Shown piece by piece: positions 1 to 4,660 of a stretch of 6,215 nt of DNA. A model generated the notes under the pieces. That model saw nothing but the letters and a program-made list of their open reading frames with translations, was not told where the DNA came from and ran no database searches. Each line of letters opens with the position of its first letter. The stretch's first letter is position 1. This DNA is from Thermoproteota archaeon (lineage in GTDB: Archaea; Thermoproteota; Methanomethylicia; Culexarchaeales; Culexmicrobiaceae): NCBI GenBank assembly GCA_003650625.1, contig QMQW01000022.1, forward strand, positions 1 to 6,215, written 5' to 3'. The position numbers and the translations under genes are program-made.

Positions 1-297
1 CTTAGTAAGAGTTCCAGGAACAGTCCACACAAGCATTCGCTCACTATACGGCGTTAACGTGCCGTCAGGATTAACCCACCACTTCGAGCCATCATCAAGA
101 TAGACTCGCAGGATCCTGCCATCATCAGTCTTATAATCAATATAGGGTCTGGCAGTAACACCTGTCTCACTATTGCCGCTCTCAGCTTTAGCCTCAACCG
201 ATCCCGGCCCACCCTGCATGAAGTAATAGTAGTAGCCTAAAGCAGCAACCACAATTACAACCGCTATTACCGCCAAGAGCTTCCTATTAACCTCCAA
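1..297 (-). CDS. Membrane-anchored exposed protein, 3' end cut by window edge
   Basis: I do not recognise this gene. The reading frame is open from a TGA at 304-306 to the window edge, giving 99 residues without a stop. The chosen start is TTG at 297 (MEVNRKLLAVIAVVIVVAAL); an alternative TTG at 279 would give MAVIAVV. Residues about 7-25 form one strong hydrophobic helix preceded by Arg-Lys, so the protein is probably an N-in, C-out anchored protein. It continues with a Tyr-rich stretch (GYYYYF), then a polar, Gly/Asp/Ser-rich region with DDG repeats (TDDGR, LDDGSKWW) suggestive of a beta-rich ectodomain. It follows the 41-residue gene by a 10-bp overlap and has its own TTCTAT motif about 23-35 nt upstream, inside that gene. 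Its architecture resembles the protein at 2057-2572, but I see no sequence similarity. A surface or virion-membrane role is inference only. Confidence 0.7.
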   Translation of the reverse strand, partial: MEVNRKLLAVIAVVIVVAALGYYYYFMQGGPGSVEAKAESGNSETGVTARPYIDYKTDDGRILRVYLDDGSKWWVNPDGTLTPYSERMLVWTVPGTLTK

Positions 298-412
298 CCT
301 TCCTCAGCCTCCTAACCCTCCAAAATATAGAAATAGCCTGAAAAGTCAGAACTCCAAGAGCAACAGCTGCAGCAAGCAAATCAGAGCCAGCAGAAATAAG
401 CGGATCACTCAT
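287..412 (-). CDS. 41-residue single-span membrane protein
   Basis: This short gene is read directly from the sequence: MSDPLISAGSDLLAAAVALG and so on, ending in a basic tail RVRRLRKVGG and TAA. The ATG at 412 overlaps the last codons of the protease gene by 8 nt. A GGGAGG lies 9 nt upstream, inside the protease gene, so translation is probably coupled. An in-frame ATG at 421 has no room for an SD and is less likely. Residues about 12-32 are hydrophobic (one membrane span), followed by seven residues with five Arg/Lys, which predicts a cytoplasmic C-terminus. I do not recognise a family. The purine-rich DNA coding for the tail also carries the TTCTAT motif and multiple GG runs that serve as the leader of the next gene. 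The gene is supported by position and composition only, so moderate confidence. Confidence 0.6.
   Translation of the reverse strand: MSDPLISAGSDLLAAAVALGVLTFQAISIFWRVRRLRKVGG
291..321 (-). promoter_or_regulatory. G-rich leader with eight GG runs
   Basis: On the coding strand these 31 bases contain eight separate runs of GG or GGG spaced by 1-4 nt, including three GGAGG-type SD cores. They encode the basic tail of the 41-residue protein and lie directly upstream of the next start. They probably provide several overlapping ribosome-binding sites. Two-tetrad G-quadruplex formation is possible but untested. Confidence 0.4.
320..332 (-). promoter_or_regulatory. TTCTAT motif before the left-edge membrane protein
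   Basis: The coding-strand sequence is TTCTATATTTTGG, continuing into GGAGGG. It lies inside the coding sequence of the 41-residue gene, not in a gap. This argues that the motif belongs to the downstream gene and is not simply a terminator after a stop codon. Confidence 0.65.
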
Positions 413-932
413 AATCCTCATCCTCCCTGAAAAACTTCTCCATAAACCCCCAAGCCAACGCACCTACTAGAGCCGCTGGAAGAAGCATTTCAGGGGCGTA
501 GGTTACAGTCAAGTTGTATGATGCGTGGCCCAGCATAGCGCATAGGAGGCCTGGAGTAAAGTTGAACGGCTCCTTGCTCGAGTACCTGTAAACTACAATG
601 CAATTCCAAAAACCAGCTGCTACAGCAGCCATTAAGGCGTACATGTTCTGCTCATAAGCCCACCAATGAGCCATACCAAAACCGACAGCCGCAATAGTGC
701 CAGCAGCCAAATAATGCAATCCAAGATACATCAGCAGTAATGGGACGAAATAGCGGAAGAACATCTCTTCGCTTGGCGCCACTATTAAGCCGTGAAAGAG
801 TGTTGGACTTTCAATGCCAATAGGCGTTGACTGAAGCCTGCCAGTGGCAATGTAGCTGAAAAACAGCGCAATAGCAGTTAAGCCACTATAGCTCAGCAAG
901 TAACCCTTAATCAGCTTAGAAAAGTAACCCAT
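405..932 (-). CDS. CPBP-family intramembrane protease (Rce1/CAAX-protease-like)
   Basis: This is a predicted membrane-embedded glutamyl protease of the CPBP (CAAX protease and bacteriocin-processing, 'Abi') family. With ATG at 932 it has 175 residues. The three family motifs are all present and ordered: EExxxR (E55, E56, R60 in APSEEMFFRY), FxxxH (F85, H89 in FGMAHWW) and HxxxN (H136, N140 in GHASYN). About five hydrophobic helices surround them, and the C-terminus is acidic (FFREDEDYE). It is shorter than many relatives, but the catalytic core looks complete. The ATG overlaps the TGA of the upstream gene (TGATG), with GGTGGTGA as SD, so it is coupled to that small membrane protein; a TTG one codon earlier is possible. 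Members process prenylated proteins or peptides, mature bacteriocins or give immunity; the substrate here is unknown. The surrounding membrane proteins are candidate substrates (inference). Confidence 0.88.
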   Translation of the reverse strand: MGYFSKLIKGYLLSYSGLTAIALFFSYIATGRLQSTPIGIESPTLFHGLIVAPSEEMFFRYFVPLLLMYLGLHYLAAGTIAAVGFGMAHWWAYEQNMYALMAAVAAGFWNCIVVYRYSSKEPFNFTPGLLCAMLGHASYNLTVTYAPEMLLPAALVGALAWGFMEKFFREDEDYE

Positions 933-1132
933 CAATCACCACCTTCCATCCTTCTAGTGAGAAGCCAGCCGAAAAGCGCGCTTGAAACCATACATATAGC
1001 GTATATAATGTAGACTAGAACGTCATTAACCTCGCCTACATACAAGTTGCCGAGCATGCAGTACAGTCCGTAAACTATGCTTAGAGCGCCGATAATTATG
1101 GCGTCCCAAGGGACACCTACCTCCTCGCTCAT
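932..1132 (-). CDS. Small two-span membrane protein, 66 residues
   Basis: The chosen start is ATG at 1132 (MSEEVGVPWDAIIIGALS). It lies just downstream of a TTCTAT motif and a GGAGAG/GGAGG purine tract; a longer in-frame start at 1180 would run through the motif and is unlikely. Residues about 10-31 and 37-59 are hydrophobic, giving two predicted membrane spans with a short acidic loop (YVGEVNDV). The tail is basic then acidic (TRRMEGGD). I do not recognise the family. The stop TGA overlaps the start of the CPBP protease gene, so the two are likely co-translated and may act together. Candidate roles are protease partner, protease substrate or virion-membrane protein, all inference. The first 107 bases overlap the extended frame of the Cys-rich gene upstream. 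Confidence 0.75.
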   Translation of the reverse strand: MSEEVGVPWDAIIIGALSIVYGLYCMLGNLYVGEVNDVLVYIIYAICMVSSALFGWLLTRRMEGGD

Positions 1133-1307
1133 TGCCTCCAACTCTCCGAAAAATAGAATTATCATAAGCCGCAAACCCATAGCCCTTCAAAACGTAAATC
1201 TCAGCGACATCCGGAGGAACACGCTTAAAGTAAATGCAGTCCTCACACTTCCTCGAAAACCTAACCAAAAAGCACTTCTTCAACTCACAAACAGGAGTAA
1301 GCTTCAA
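1026..1307 (-). CDS. Small Cys-rich protein, 3' end uncertain (possible frameshift)
   Basis: The start is TTG at 1307, placed 6 nt after a GGTGA SD that contains the TGA of the upstream gene; a TTG at 1313 would leave no space. The N-terminal part has Cys 7, 12, 21 and 24 (CELKKC, then CEDC), a plausible zinc site, followed by YFKRVPPDVAEIYVLKGYGF. The literal frame stays open to 1026 (93 residues), but the last ~45 residues run through a TTCTAT motif and 107 bases of the next gene. They look like an off-frame reading (NERGGRCPLGRHNYRRSKHS). In another frame TGA TAA occurs at 1159-1164, exactly before the motif, as at other junctions. A one-base difference between about 1165 and 1200 would give a ~48-residue protein with a normal end. 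The N-terminal half is more secure than the C-terminal half. Function unknown. Confidence 0.5.
   Translation of the reverse strand: MKLTPVCELKKCFLVRFSRKCEDCIYFKRVPPDVAEIYVLKGYGFAAYDNSIFRRVGGNERGGRCPLGRHNYRRSKHSLRTVLHARQLVCRRG
1146..1158 (-). promoter_or_regulatory. TTCTAT motif before the two-span membrane protein
   Basis: The coding-strand sequence is TTCTATTTTTCGG, directly followed by AGAGTTGGAGGCAATG, so the purine-rich ribosome-binding tract begins at the end of the motif. It fixes the downstream start at 1132 rather than 1180. Confidence 0.75.
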
Positions 1308-1309
1308 TT

Positions 1310-1645
1310 TCAATCACCACCCAAACCAAAAACCCACTCAGTCAAACGAGCAATGAACCTGAACTGAAGCAAGTAAAGCAAAATGAAAACAACTGCTGCA
1401 AACACCATCCGTCCATACTCAGTAACCAAATCCAAAATCCACTCAAAGTAAGTTGAAACCTCACCATGAGGAACAACCATGCTCTTGAGAAACTGGGCCG
1501 GCGCCAAATAAGCCCAATAGGCAGCCAGGGCCGCCGAAACCAAGCTGTAAAGCCTAGCCCAACCACCGCCCTTAGTAATTGTAATGGCAACTGGAACAAT
1601 CACATAGAAAGTCAGAAAAAATAGGCTTGGAATAATGAAGTCCAT
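1310..1645 (-). CDS. Three-span membrane protein, 111 residues
   Basis: I recognise no family. The start ATG at 1645 overlaps the TAA of the upstream gene (TAATG), with GGAAGCGGAAG just before it, so it is translationally coupled. Predicted membrane spans are residues about 3-23 (FIIPSLFFLTFYVIVPVAIT), 31-52 and 78-98 (MVFAAVVFILLYLLQF). Between spans 2 and 3 is a loop of about 25 residues with acidic and aromatic residues (EVSTYFEWILDLVTEYG). The tail is FIARLTEWVFGLGGD. The frame ends in a TGA embedded in the GGTGA SD of the next gene. It lies in a four-gene unit (two-span membrane protein, small basic protein, this, Cys-rich protein). A membrane or envelope role for the unit is inferred only from composition and context. 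Confidence 0.8.
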   Translation of the reverse strand: MDFIIPSLFFLTFYVIVPVAITITKGGGWARLYSLVSAALAAYWAYLAPAQFLKSMVVPHGEVSTYFEWILDLVTEYGRMVFAAVVFILLYLLQFRFIARLTEWVFGLGGD

Positions 1646-1815
1646 TACTTCCGCTTCCTCTTAGCTTTAAACGCTTCAACTTCAAGTTTAATTTTGACTT
1701 CATCAGCATCCAGCCCTGCAATCAGCTGAATAATGCTCCTGAGATCGCGGACTACACTGTCTTTGCTGCCGCTGCAGGTAAACCTGTTCTTGTAAATTGA
1801 CCTGCGCTTAAACAA
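1645..1815 (-). CDS. Small basic soluble protein, 56 residues
   Basis: The start is placed at TTG 1815 (MFKRRSIYKNRFTCSGSKDS), 6 nt after GAGGGTGA at the very end of the upstream gene and one base after its TAA. Upstream TTG/ATG codons in frame (1875, 1863) would make a long overlap with the membrane protein and lack an SD. The product is rich in Lys/Arg with basic ends (FKRRSIYKNR and FKAKRKRK). A central amphipathic helix (VVRDLRSIIQLIAGLDADEV) and a charged segment (KIKLEVEAF) lie between them. No membrane span and only one Cys. It could bind nucleic acid or contact the cytoplasmic face of its membrane-protein neighbours; neither is shown. Its stop overlaps the next start (TAATG). Confidence 0.65.
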   Translation of the reverse strand: MFKRRSIYKNRFTCSGSKDSVVRDLRSIIQLIAGLDADEVKIKLEVEAFKAKRKRK

Positions 1816-1816
1816 A

Positions 1817-2026
1817 TTATTCACCCTCTTCAGATCCAGCCCTGCCAAGCCACTCAACAGCATAGCCAAGGCCAATCGCTAAACCGCCGACGAGGATCCA
1901 GCCCACTGGCCCCATAGCAATGAAGCTGTTGGTTATCCCCGTCAAAATGTAGCTGCCAAAAAGCATCACTCCACCCTTAATCAGCTTCTTAATCCAAGGA
2001 TGCTCCATAAACTGATCCATAGACAC
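1817..2026 (-). CDS. Small Gly-rich two-span membrane protein, 69 residues
   Basis: The start is GTG at 2026 (MSMDQFMEHPWIKKL), 8 nt after GGAGG; ATG 2020 is an alternative, while TTG 2041 overlaps the SD and motif. After an amphipathic N-terminus there are two Gly-rich hydrophobic helices, residues about 19-38 (MLFGSYILTGITNSFIAMG) and 42-60 (GWILVGGLAIGLGYAVEWLG), then an acidic tail GSEEGE. Small hydrophobic two-helix proteins of this size are typical of major membrane or coat proteins in several archaeal virus groups. That is an analogy, not a detected homology. It is the first gene of a four-gene unit led by a TTCTAT motif, and its final codons supply the SD (GAGGGTGA) of the next gene. 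The strong SD suggests high expression. Confidence 0.75.
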   Translation of the reverse strand: MSMDQFMEHPWIKKLIKGGVMLFGSYILTGITNSFIAMGPVGWILVGGLAIGLGYAVEWLGRAGSEEGE

Positions 2027-2037
2027 ACCAGACCCCT

Positions 2038-2050
2038 CCAAAAAATAGAA
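2038..2050 (-). promoter_or_regulatory. TTCTAT motif before the Gly-rich membrane protein
   Basis: The coding-strand sequence is TTCTATTTTTTGG, the consensus itself, running straight into GGAGGGG. It lies 6 nt after the TAA of the upstream ectodomain protein. Confidence 0.8.
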
Positions 2051-2056
2051 GTAAAC

Positions 2057-2572
2057 TTACGGCGTAGTCTGAAGCCTCACCAGGTTAATGTAGTACTGCT
2101 GGTCAACCTTGACTTCATCATCTTGCTGCAAACCCCACATATTCCACCAGTACTCGACAACCACCAGCCTAACACTGTGCATACCCAAGCCAGCATCATA
2201 ATACCATACAACCTCATGAGTTCCCTCAGGCAAACTGAACTTCTTATTAAGCTTGCAAACCCCATCAACGTAAACCTGAACTTTAACTTGAAACTCCCCG
2301 CTAGGCGGAGTCACAAAGTTAGGAATGCTCGAAGTAACATAGCCCTTAACATCATACTCTAAAACATCAACGCCTCCCTGCCGACCATCCCAAGTCTTCC
2401 ACGCCTTCAATTTAACGCGAACCATAACGTAGTAGTACTTCGGCTTGCCAGGCTCACTCTCATCAATAACGTCAGCAGCCTCCCAAGCGAAATTCTGCAT
2501 TATCGCTGAGCCAAACAGCGCAAAGAACACTAAGCCAAGCACACCTATAACACCAACAGTTTTCCAGTCCAA
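2057..2572 (-). CDS. Membrane-anchored beta-rich ectodomain protein, 171 residues
   Basis: I recognise no family. The start is TTG at 2572 (MDWKTVGVIGVLG) with GAGGTG upstream and a TTCTAT motif before it. Residues about 6-26 (VGVIGVLGLVFFALFGSAIM) form one membrane span with a Lys at the start, acting as a signal anchor. The remaining ~145 residues alternate hydrophobic and polar residues (YYYVMVRVKLKAW, FQVKVQVYVDGVCKL, HEVVWYYDAG, HSVRLVVVEYWW), a pattern expected for an immunoglobulin-like or jelly-roll beta sandwich. It is rich in Tyr, Trp and Val with a single Cys. The short charged start plus one hydrophobic helix also resembles an archaeal pilin, but no clear prepilin peptidase site is visible. 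A surface or virion spike protein is the most likely guess. Confidence 0.8.
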   Translation of the reverse strand: MDWKTVGVIGVLGLVFFALFGSAIMQNFAWEAADVIDESEPGKPKYYYVMVRVKLKAWKTWDGRQGGVDVLEYDVKGYVTSSIPNFVTPPSGEFQVKVQVYVDGVCKLNKKFSLPEGTHEVVWYYDAGLGMHSVRLVVVEYWWNMWGLQQDDEVKVDQQYYINLVRLQTTP

Positions 2573-2582
2573 TTAGCCCACC

Positions 2583-2595
2583 TCAAAAAATAGAA
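2583..2595 (-). promoter_or_regulatory. TTCTAT motif before the ectodomain protein
   Basis: The coding-strand sequence is TTCTATTTTTTGA, continuing as GGTGG. It begins 5 nt after the TAA of the upstream basic protein. Confidence 0.75.
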
Positions 2596-2600
2596 TAGGC

Positions 2601-2918
2601 TTAAAGTGGCTTCTTGAGTCTAAAAGGCTTCCAACCCAGCTTCCGCCTAAACCTGTTTATGAGCCTAATCGACTTCATCTTCTCGCTTTTAGGCATCTTA
2701 CTGCTATGCAGCACAGCTAAGAACAGAGTCCTGGTTCTGGCATTGATTGTTTGAGGAGAAATGCCGTGCTTCAAATCCTCATCCATTTCTCTAAGTATCT
2801 CTTCAACTTCTCTCGAATGGCTCAAACCTGAAGGCTTAATGTCCCTCACTTGCCGTCGCAAGTAAACTGGAGCATCAACATAAACAACCCTACCACCAAT
2901 ATACGTAGGCTTACTCAC
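2601..2918 (-). CDS. Small basic protein of unknown function, 105 residues
   Basis: The start is GTG at 2918 (MSKPTYIGGRVVYVDAPVYL), 6 nt after GGGGGT; the TTG at 2924 is only 2 nt from that SD. The product is soluble and strongly basic at its C-terminus (INRFRRKLGWKPFRLKKPL). A short beta-like N-terminus (GGRVVYVDAPVYLRRQV) is followed by helical segments, one with alternating charge (SREVEEILREMDEDLKHG), then SPQTINARTRTLFLAVL and KSEKMKSIRLINRF. No Cys, membrane span or known motif is visible. The N-terminus resembles the style of ribbon-helix-helix proteins (RVVYVDAPVYLRRQV then a helix), which raises a DNA-binding hypothesis, but the fit is loose. It is a single-gene unit with its own TTCTAT motif, between the 248-residue protein and the ectodomain protein. 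Confidence 0.75.
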   Translation of the reverse strand: MSKPTYIGGRVVYVDAPVYLRRQVRDIKPSGLSHSREVEEILREMDEDLKHGISPQTINARTRTLFLAVLHSSKMPKSEKMKSIRLINRFRRKLGWKPFRLKKPL

Positions 2919-2928
2919 AGCCAAACCC

Positions 2929-2940
2929 CCAAAAATAGAA
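2929..2940 (-). promoter_or_regulatory. TTCTAT motif before the small basic protein
   Basis: The coding-strand sequence is TTCTATTTTTGG, one T shorter than the other copies, continuing into GGGT. It begins 5 nt after the TAA of the 248-residue protein. Confidence 0.75.
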
Positions 2941-2945
2941 GATTA

Positions 2946-3692
2946 TTAGTAGATTTCAGGAAGCTCAGGAATGTACTCATCGTAAGTTCTGATGTAGCCT
3001 TCCTCTTCACGCAGCCTTATGTCAGCCTCCCATGCAGCCATCATAGCCTTAACGTCATCGTCAGTGATGCCAGCATATTTGTCGGCTACTGCATTCATTA
3101 TTTTCCGCATAATTTCGCCTTTCACATAATGGTAGCCCTGCGCCCAATCAAAATCGTGAAGCAAATCAATGTTCTGCATGTCGAAGCCCTGACTCTTAGC
3201 GTAATCGTAAAGCATCCTGATGATGTTTAGCACTGTGATGTAAGTCCAGTTGCCGGCCCGCTTAACTGAAGGTGAAAGCTCATCCCAAACAAAGTCAGCC
3301 ATCCTCTTAACTTCACTTGGAAGTTTGGGCCGCCTTGGAAATGCAGCCTTAAGAACGGCCTCAGCCCTGACAGGCTTCTGAACCTTCTCCTCAACTCTCC
3401 TGGAAACAGCCTCAGCAGCCCTAACAGCCTCCTCAGTAAGCCTCTTAGCAACCTGAATTACTGGATCAAAAGTATGCCTCCACCTGCCACGCCCAATTGA
3501 GCCGCCCCTAGCCAAATCACGTTCACGAGAAAACCTAACAAAGTAGTCGCCGCCCCTATGATAGTAGTATCCCGGGCCTTCCCAAGCAGCCTCAACAATA
3601 ACCCTAGCCTGTTCTCGAGTATAGCCATAGTGCTTCCTCAGCTTGCTAATGAAATCCTTTTTACTTTTAACTTTGAACAGCGGGCCGGGCAT
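2946..3692 (-). CDS. 248-residue charged protein of unknown function
   Basis: I do not recognise this gene. ATG at 3692 follows GGGGTGA by 6 nt, and that SD contains the stop of the upstream winged-helix gene, so the two are translationally coupled. Three regions are visible. Residues 1-75 are basic (FKVKSKKDFISKLRKHYGYT, then RERDLARGGSIGRGRWR) and look like a helix-rich nucleic-acid or protein contact domain. Residues about 78-118 form a long Arg/Glu/Ala helix, possibly coiled-coil (AKRLTEEAVRAAEAVSRRVE). Residues 125-248 are helical with many aromatics (WTYITVLNIIRMLYDYAKS, then DFDWAQGYHYV) and an acidic Tyr/Pro-rich end (YDEYIPELPEIY). There is no Cys and no membrane span. A replication, partition or structural DNA-associated role would fit its pairing with a winged-helix protein; this is inference. 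Confidence 0.8.
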   Translation of the reverse strand: MPGPLFKVKSKKDFISKLRKHYGYTREQARVIVEAAWEGPGYYYHRGGDYFVRFSRERDLARGGSIGRGRWRHTFDPVIQVAKRLTEEAVRAAEAVSRRVEEKVQKPVRAEAVLKAAFPRRPKLPSEVKRMADFVWDELSPSVKRAGNWTYITVLNIIRMLYDYAKSQGFDMQNIDLLHDFDWAQGYHYVKGEIMRKIMNAVADKYAGITDDDVKAMMAAWEADIRLREEEGYIRTYDEYIPELPEIY

Positions 3693-3698
3693 AGTAAA

Positions 3699-3926
3699 TC
3701 ACCCCTTGATGCCTTTAGCCACCTTTTCACCCTTGCTGGTAATCCTGATGATCCAATACTTCCCCTTAGCATCGTACTCTCTGTAAATGAGTCCACGTCG
3801 CTCCAAAGCTAAAACCGTTTGAACGCCGAGCCTACGCAAGCTCTTAACCCTGAGAACTCCATGCGCCCTATAAAGCTTCATCAATACTTCCATCATCTGA
3901 GGAGTAAAAGGCCTCAACCTAGCCAA
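3699..3926 (-). CDS. Winged-helix DNA-binding protein, 75 residues
   Basis: The start is TTG at 3926 (MARLRPFTPQMMEVLMKLYR) after GGGGAT. The order of elements is that of a MarR/PadR-like winged helix: helix 1 TPQMMEVLMKLYRAHG, helix 2 VKSLRRLG, recognition helix VQTVLALERRGLI, then the wing YREYDAKGKYWIIRITSKG, and a short last helix GEKVAKGIKG. The size equals a single bare domain without a dimerisation extension, as often found in archaeal viruses and plasmids. It probably binds DNA and may regulate its own unit, including the coupled 248-residue protein downstream (the stop TGA is part of that gene's SD). The two palindromes near 6027-6089 are one candidate target, but nothing links them directly. 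The fold is assigned with fair certainty, the role is not. Confidence 0.8.
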   Translation of the reverse strand: MARLRPFTPQMMEVLMKLYRAHGVLRVKSLRRLGVQTVLALERRGLIYREYDAKGKYWIIRITSKGEKVAKGIKG

Positions 3927-3934
3927 AGCAATCC

Positions 3935-3947
3935 CCGAAAAATAGAA
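3935..3947 (-). promoter_or_regulatory. TTCTAT motif before the winged-helix gene
   Basis: The coding-strand sequence is TTCTATTTTTCGG, continuing into GGATTGC and the TTG start. A partial second copy (TTTCTACC) lies just upstream on the same strand. Confidence 0.75.
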
Positions 3948-3969
3948 AGGTAGAAACTTGCAGGGGGTA

Positions 3970-4230
3970 CTACTTCGATCTCTCGTAAGCCCTCTTGAGA
4001 ATCGCTCTTACTTTACTCCACCTAGCAGACACCGGAACACTCGTATGGACAAAGTAAATTATGCCGTGTTCAGCATCATAACCTCCACCAGCAGTCAACT
4101 CATTAGCAATGAGATAATGCTCATCCGTAGTAAGATTCCTCAAAGCCTTCTTGCCAGCCCTAGTTAAGTAAACTTCAGTGTAGCCAGGCATAATTTTGGT
4201 CTTCTTAATCCACCTAATCCGCTTAACCAA
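3970..4230 (-). CDS. Small basic winged-helix-like protein, 86 residues
   Basis: The start is TTG at 4230 (MVKRIRWIKKTKIMPGYTEV), 6 nt after GGTGA and preceded by a TTCTAT motif. The segment YTEVYLTRAGKKALRNL matches the strand-turn-helix that ends many winged-helix domains (the 'YxLTxxGxxAL' pattern). The residues before it are too few for a full canonical domain, so this may be a divergent or rearranged version. The second half has a Gly-rich turn (TAGGGYDAEHG), a short beta strand (IIYFVHT) and a basic C-terminal helix (ARWSKVRAILKRAYERSK). No Cys or membrane span. DNA or RNA binding is likely from charge, but the family is not recognised. It forms a single-gene unit and ends 44 nt upstream of the next start. 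Confidence 0.7.
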   Translation of the reverse strand: MVKRIRWIKKTKIMPGYTEVYLTRAGKKALRNLTTDEHYLIANELTAGGGYDAEHGIIYFVHTSVPVSARWSKVRAILKRAYERSK

Positions 4231-4239
4231 AATAGCTCA

Positions 4240-4252
4240 CCAATAAATAGAA
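4240..4252 (-). promoter_or_regulatory. TTCTAT motif before the basic winged-helix-like gene
   Basis: The coding-strand sequence is TTCTATTTATTGG, continuing into TGAGC (GGTGA SD) and the TTG start at 4230. An AT-rich stretch (CTTTTATT) precedes it. Confidence 0.75.
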
Positions 4253-4275
4253 AATAAAAGTCAACTGCTACTCGC

Positions 4276-4635
4276 TTAATATAGAAAATCATCTAAGGTA
4301 CGTTTATGGGCGTTGGGGCTTTTATAATAGCAATTTGAATGATAGCAAAGTTCATCTTCAATCCAAACCAATTCACGCTTTCCAGGCCGCCCATGCTTAG
4401 GATGCTTCTCGTAAAGTTCACCATGAATTACAACTACCGCTTTTTCACCTCTAATCGGCCTGCCACATATAAAGCATCTACCGTAATCAACCCTTTTAAC
4501 TAGCGTTTGCACATAGCTGCCGCCGGCCCGAACATAAACATCCTTGCTAGTTTCAATGTAGCCTCCCTCAAACCTATACTTAGGATCCTTCTGCAAATAC
4601 TCAATTGGAATAACAGGAATACCTCGCTTACCCAT
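4276..4635 (-). CDS. Zinc-binding (treble-clef/zinc-ribbon-like) protein, 119 residues
   Basis: ATG at 4635 is chosen because GGAGGT lies 7 nt upstream; a GTG at 4650 would put that SD inside the gene. The N-terminal half (MGKRGIPVIPIEYLQKDPKY, then YVRAGGSYVQTLVKRVDYG) is beta-like and unassigned. The C-terminal half has CFICGRPI (C54, C57) and CYHSNC (C97, H99, C102), about 40 residues apart, a typical four-ligand zinc site. The first knuckle (CxxCGRPIRGEKAVVV) is the usual first half of a treble clef. Between them lies a Lys/His/Gly-rich loop (EKHPKHGRPGKRELVW). Such proteins in archaeal mobile elements usually contact nucleic acid or other proteins. It follows the methyltransferase stop by 25 nt but has its own motif and SD, and a functional link to the methyltransferase is not shown. 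Confidence 0.8.
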   Translation of the reverse strand: MGKRGIPVIPIEYLQKDPKYRFEGGYIETSKDVYVRAGGSYVQTLVKRVDYGRCFICGRPIRGEKAVVVIHGELYEKHPKHGRPGKRELVWIEDELCYHSNCYYKSPNAHKRTLDDFLY

Positions 4636-4646
4636 TCTAAAAACCT

Positions 4647-4659
4647 CCACATAATAGAA
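4647..4659 (-). promoter_or_regulatory. TTCTAT motif before the zinc-binding protein gene
   Basis: The coding-strand sequence is TTCTATTATGTGG, continuing into AGGT. It starts 1 nt after the TAG of the methyltransferase. It is one of the more divergent copies, yet TTCTAT and the final GG are kept. Confidence 0.65.
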
Positions 4660-4660
4660 A

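Noticed and set aside
1077..1367. 96-codon open frame on the plus strand
   Set aside because: It runs antisense across three tightly arranged minus-strand genes, has no SD, and its product is low-complexity and unlike a folded protein.
1342..1599. 85-codon minus-strand frame inside the three-span membrane gene
   Set aside because: It is fully nested in another frame of a gene with a coupled start; Trp/Arg/Leu-rich product typical of an off-frame reading.
2000..2362. 120-codon open frame on the plus strand
   Set aside because: It is antisense to the ectodomain protein and the motif before the Gly-rich membrane protein; no ribosome-binding site.
2850..3230. 126-codon open frame on the plus strand
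   Set aside because: It is antisense to the small basic protein and the 248-residue protein and crosses their junction with its TTCTAT motif and SD, which are strong minus-strand signals.
3227..3451. 74-codon minus-strand frame inside the 248-residue gene
   Set aside because: It is Arg/Leu-repetitive and an off-frame reading of the Arg/Glu/Ala helix.
4281..4286. Extra TTCTAT at the end of the zinc-binding protein gene
   Set aside because: It lies within the final codons (FLY stop), is not followed by GG or an SD, and no start follows; treated as chance.
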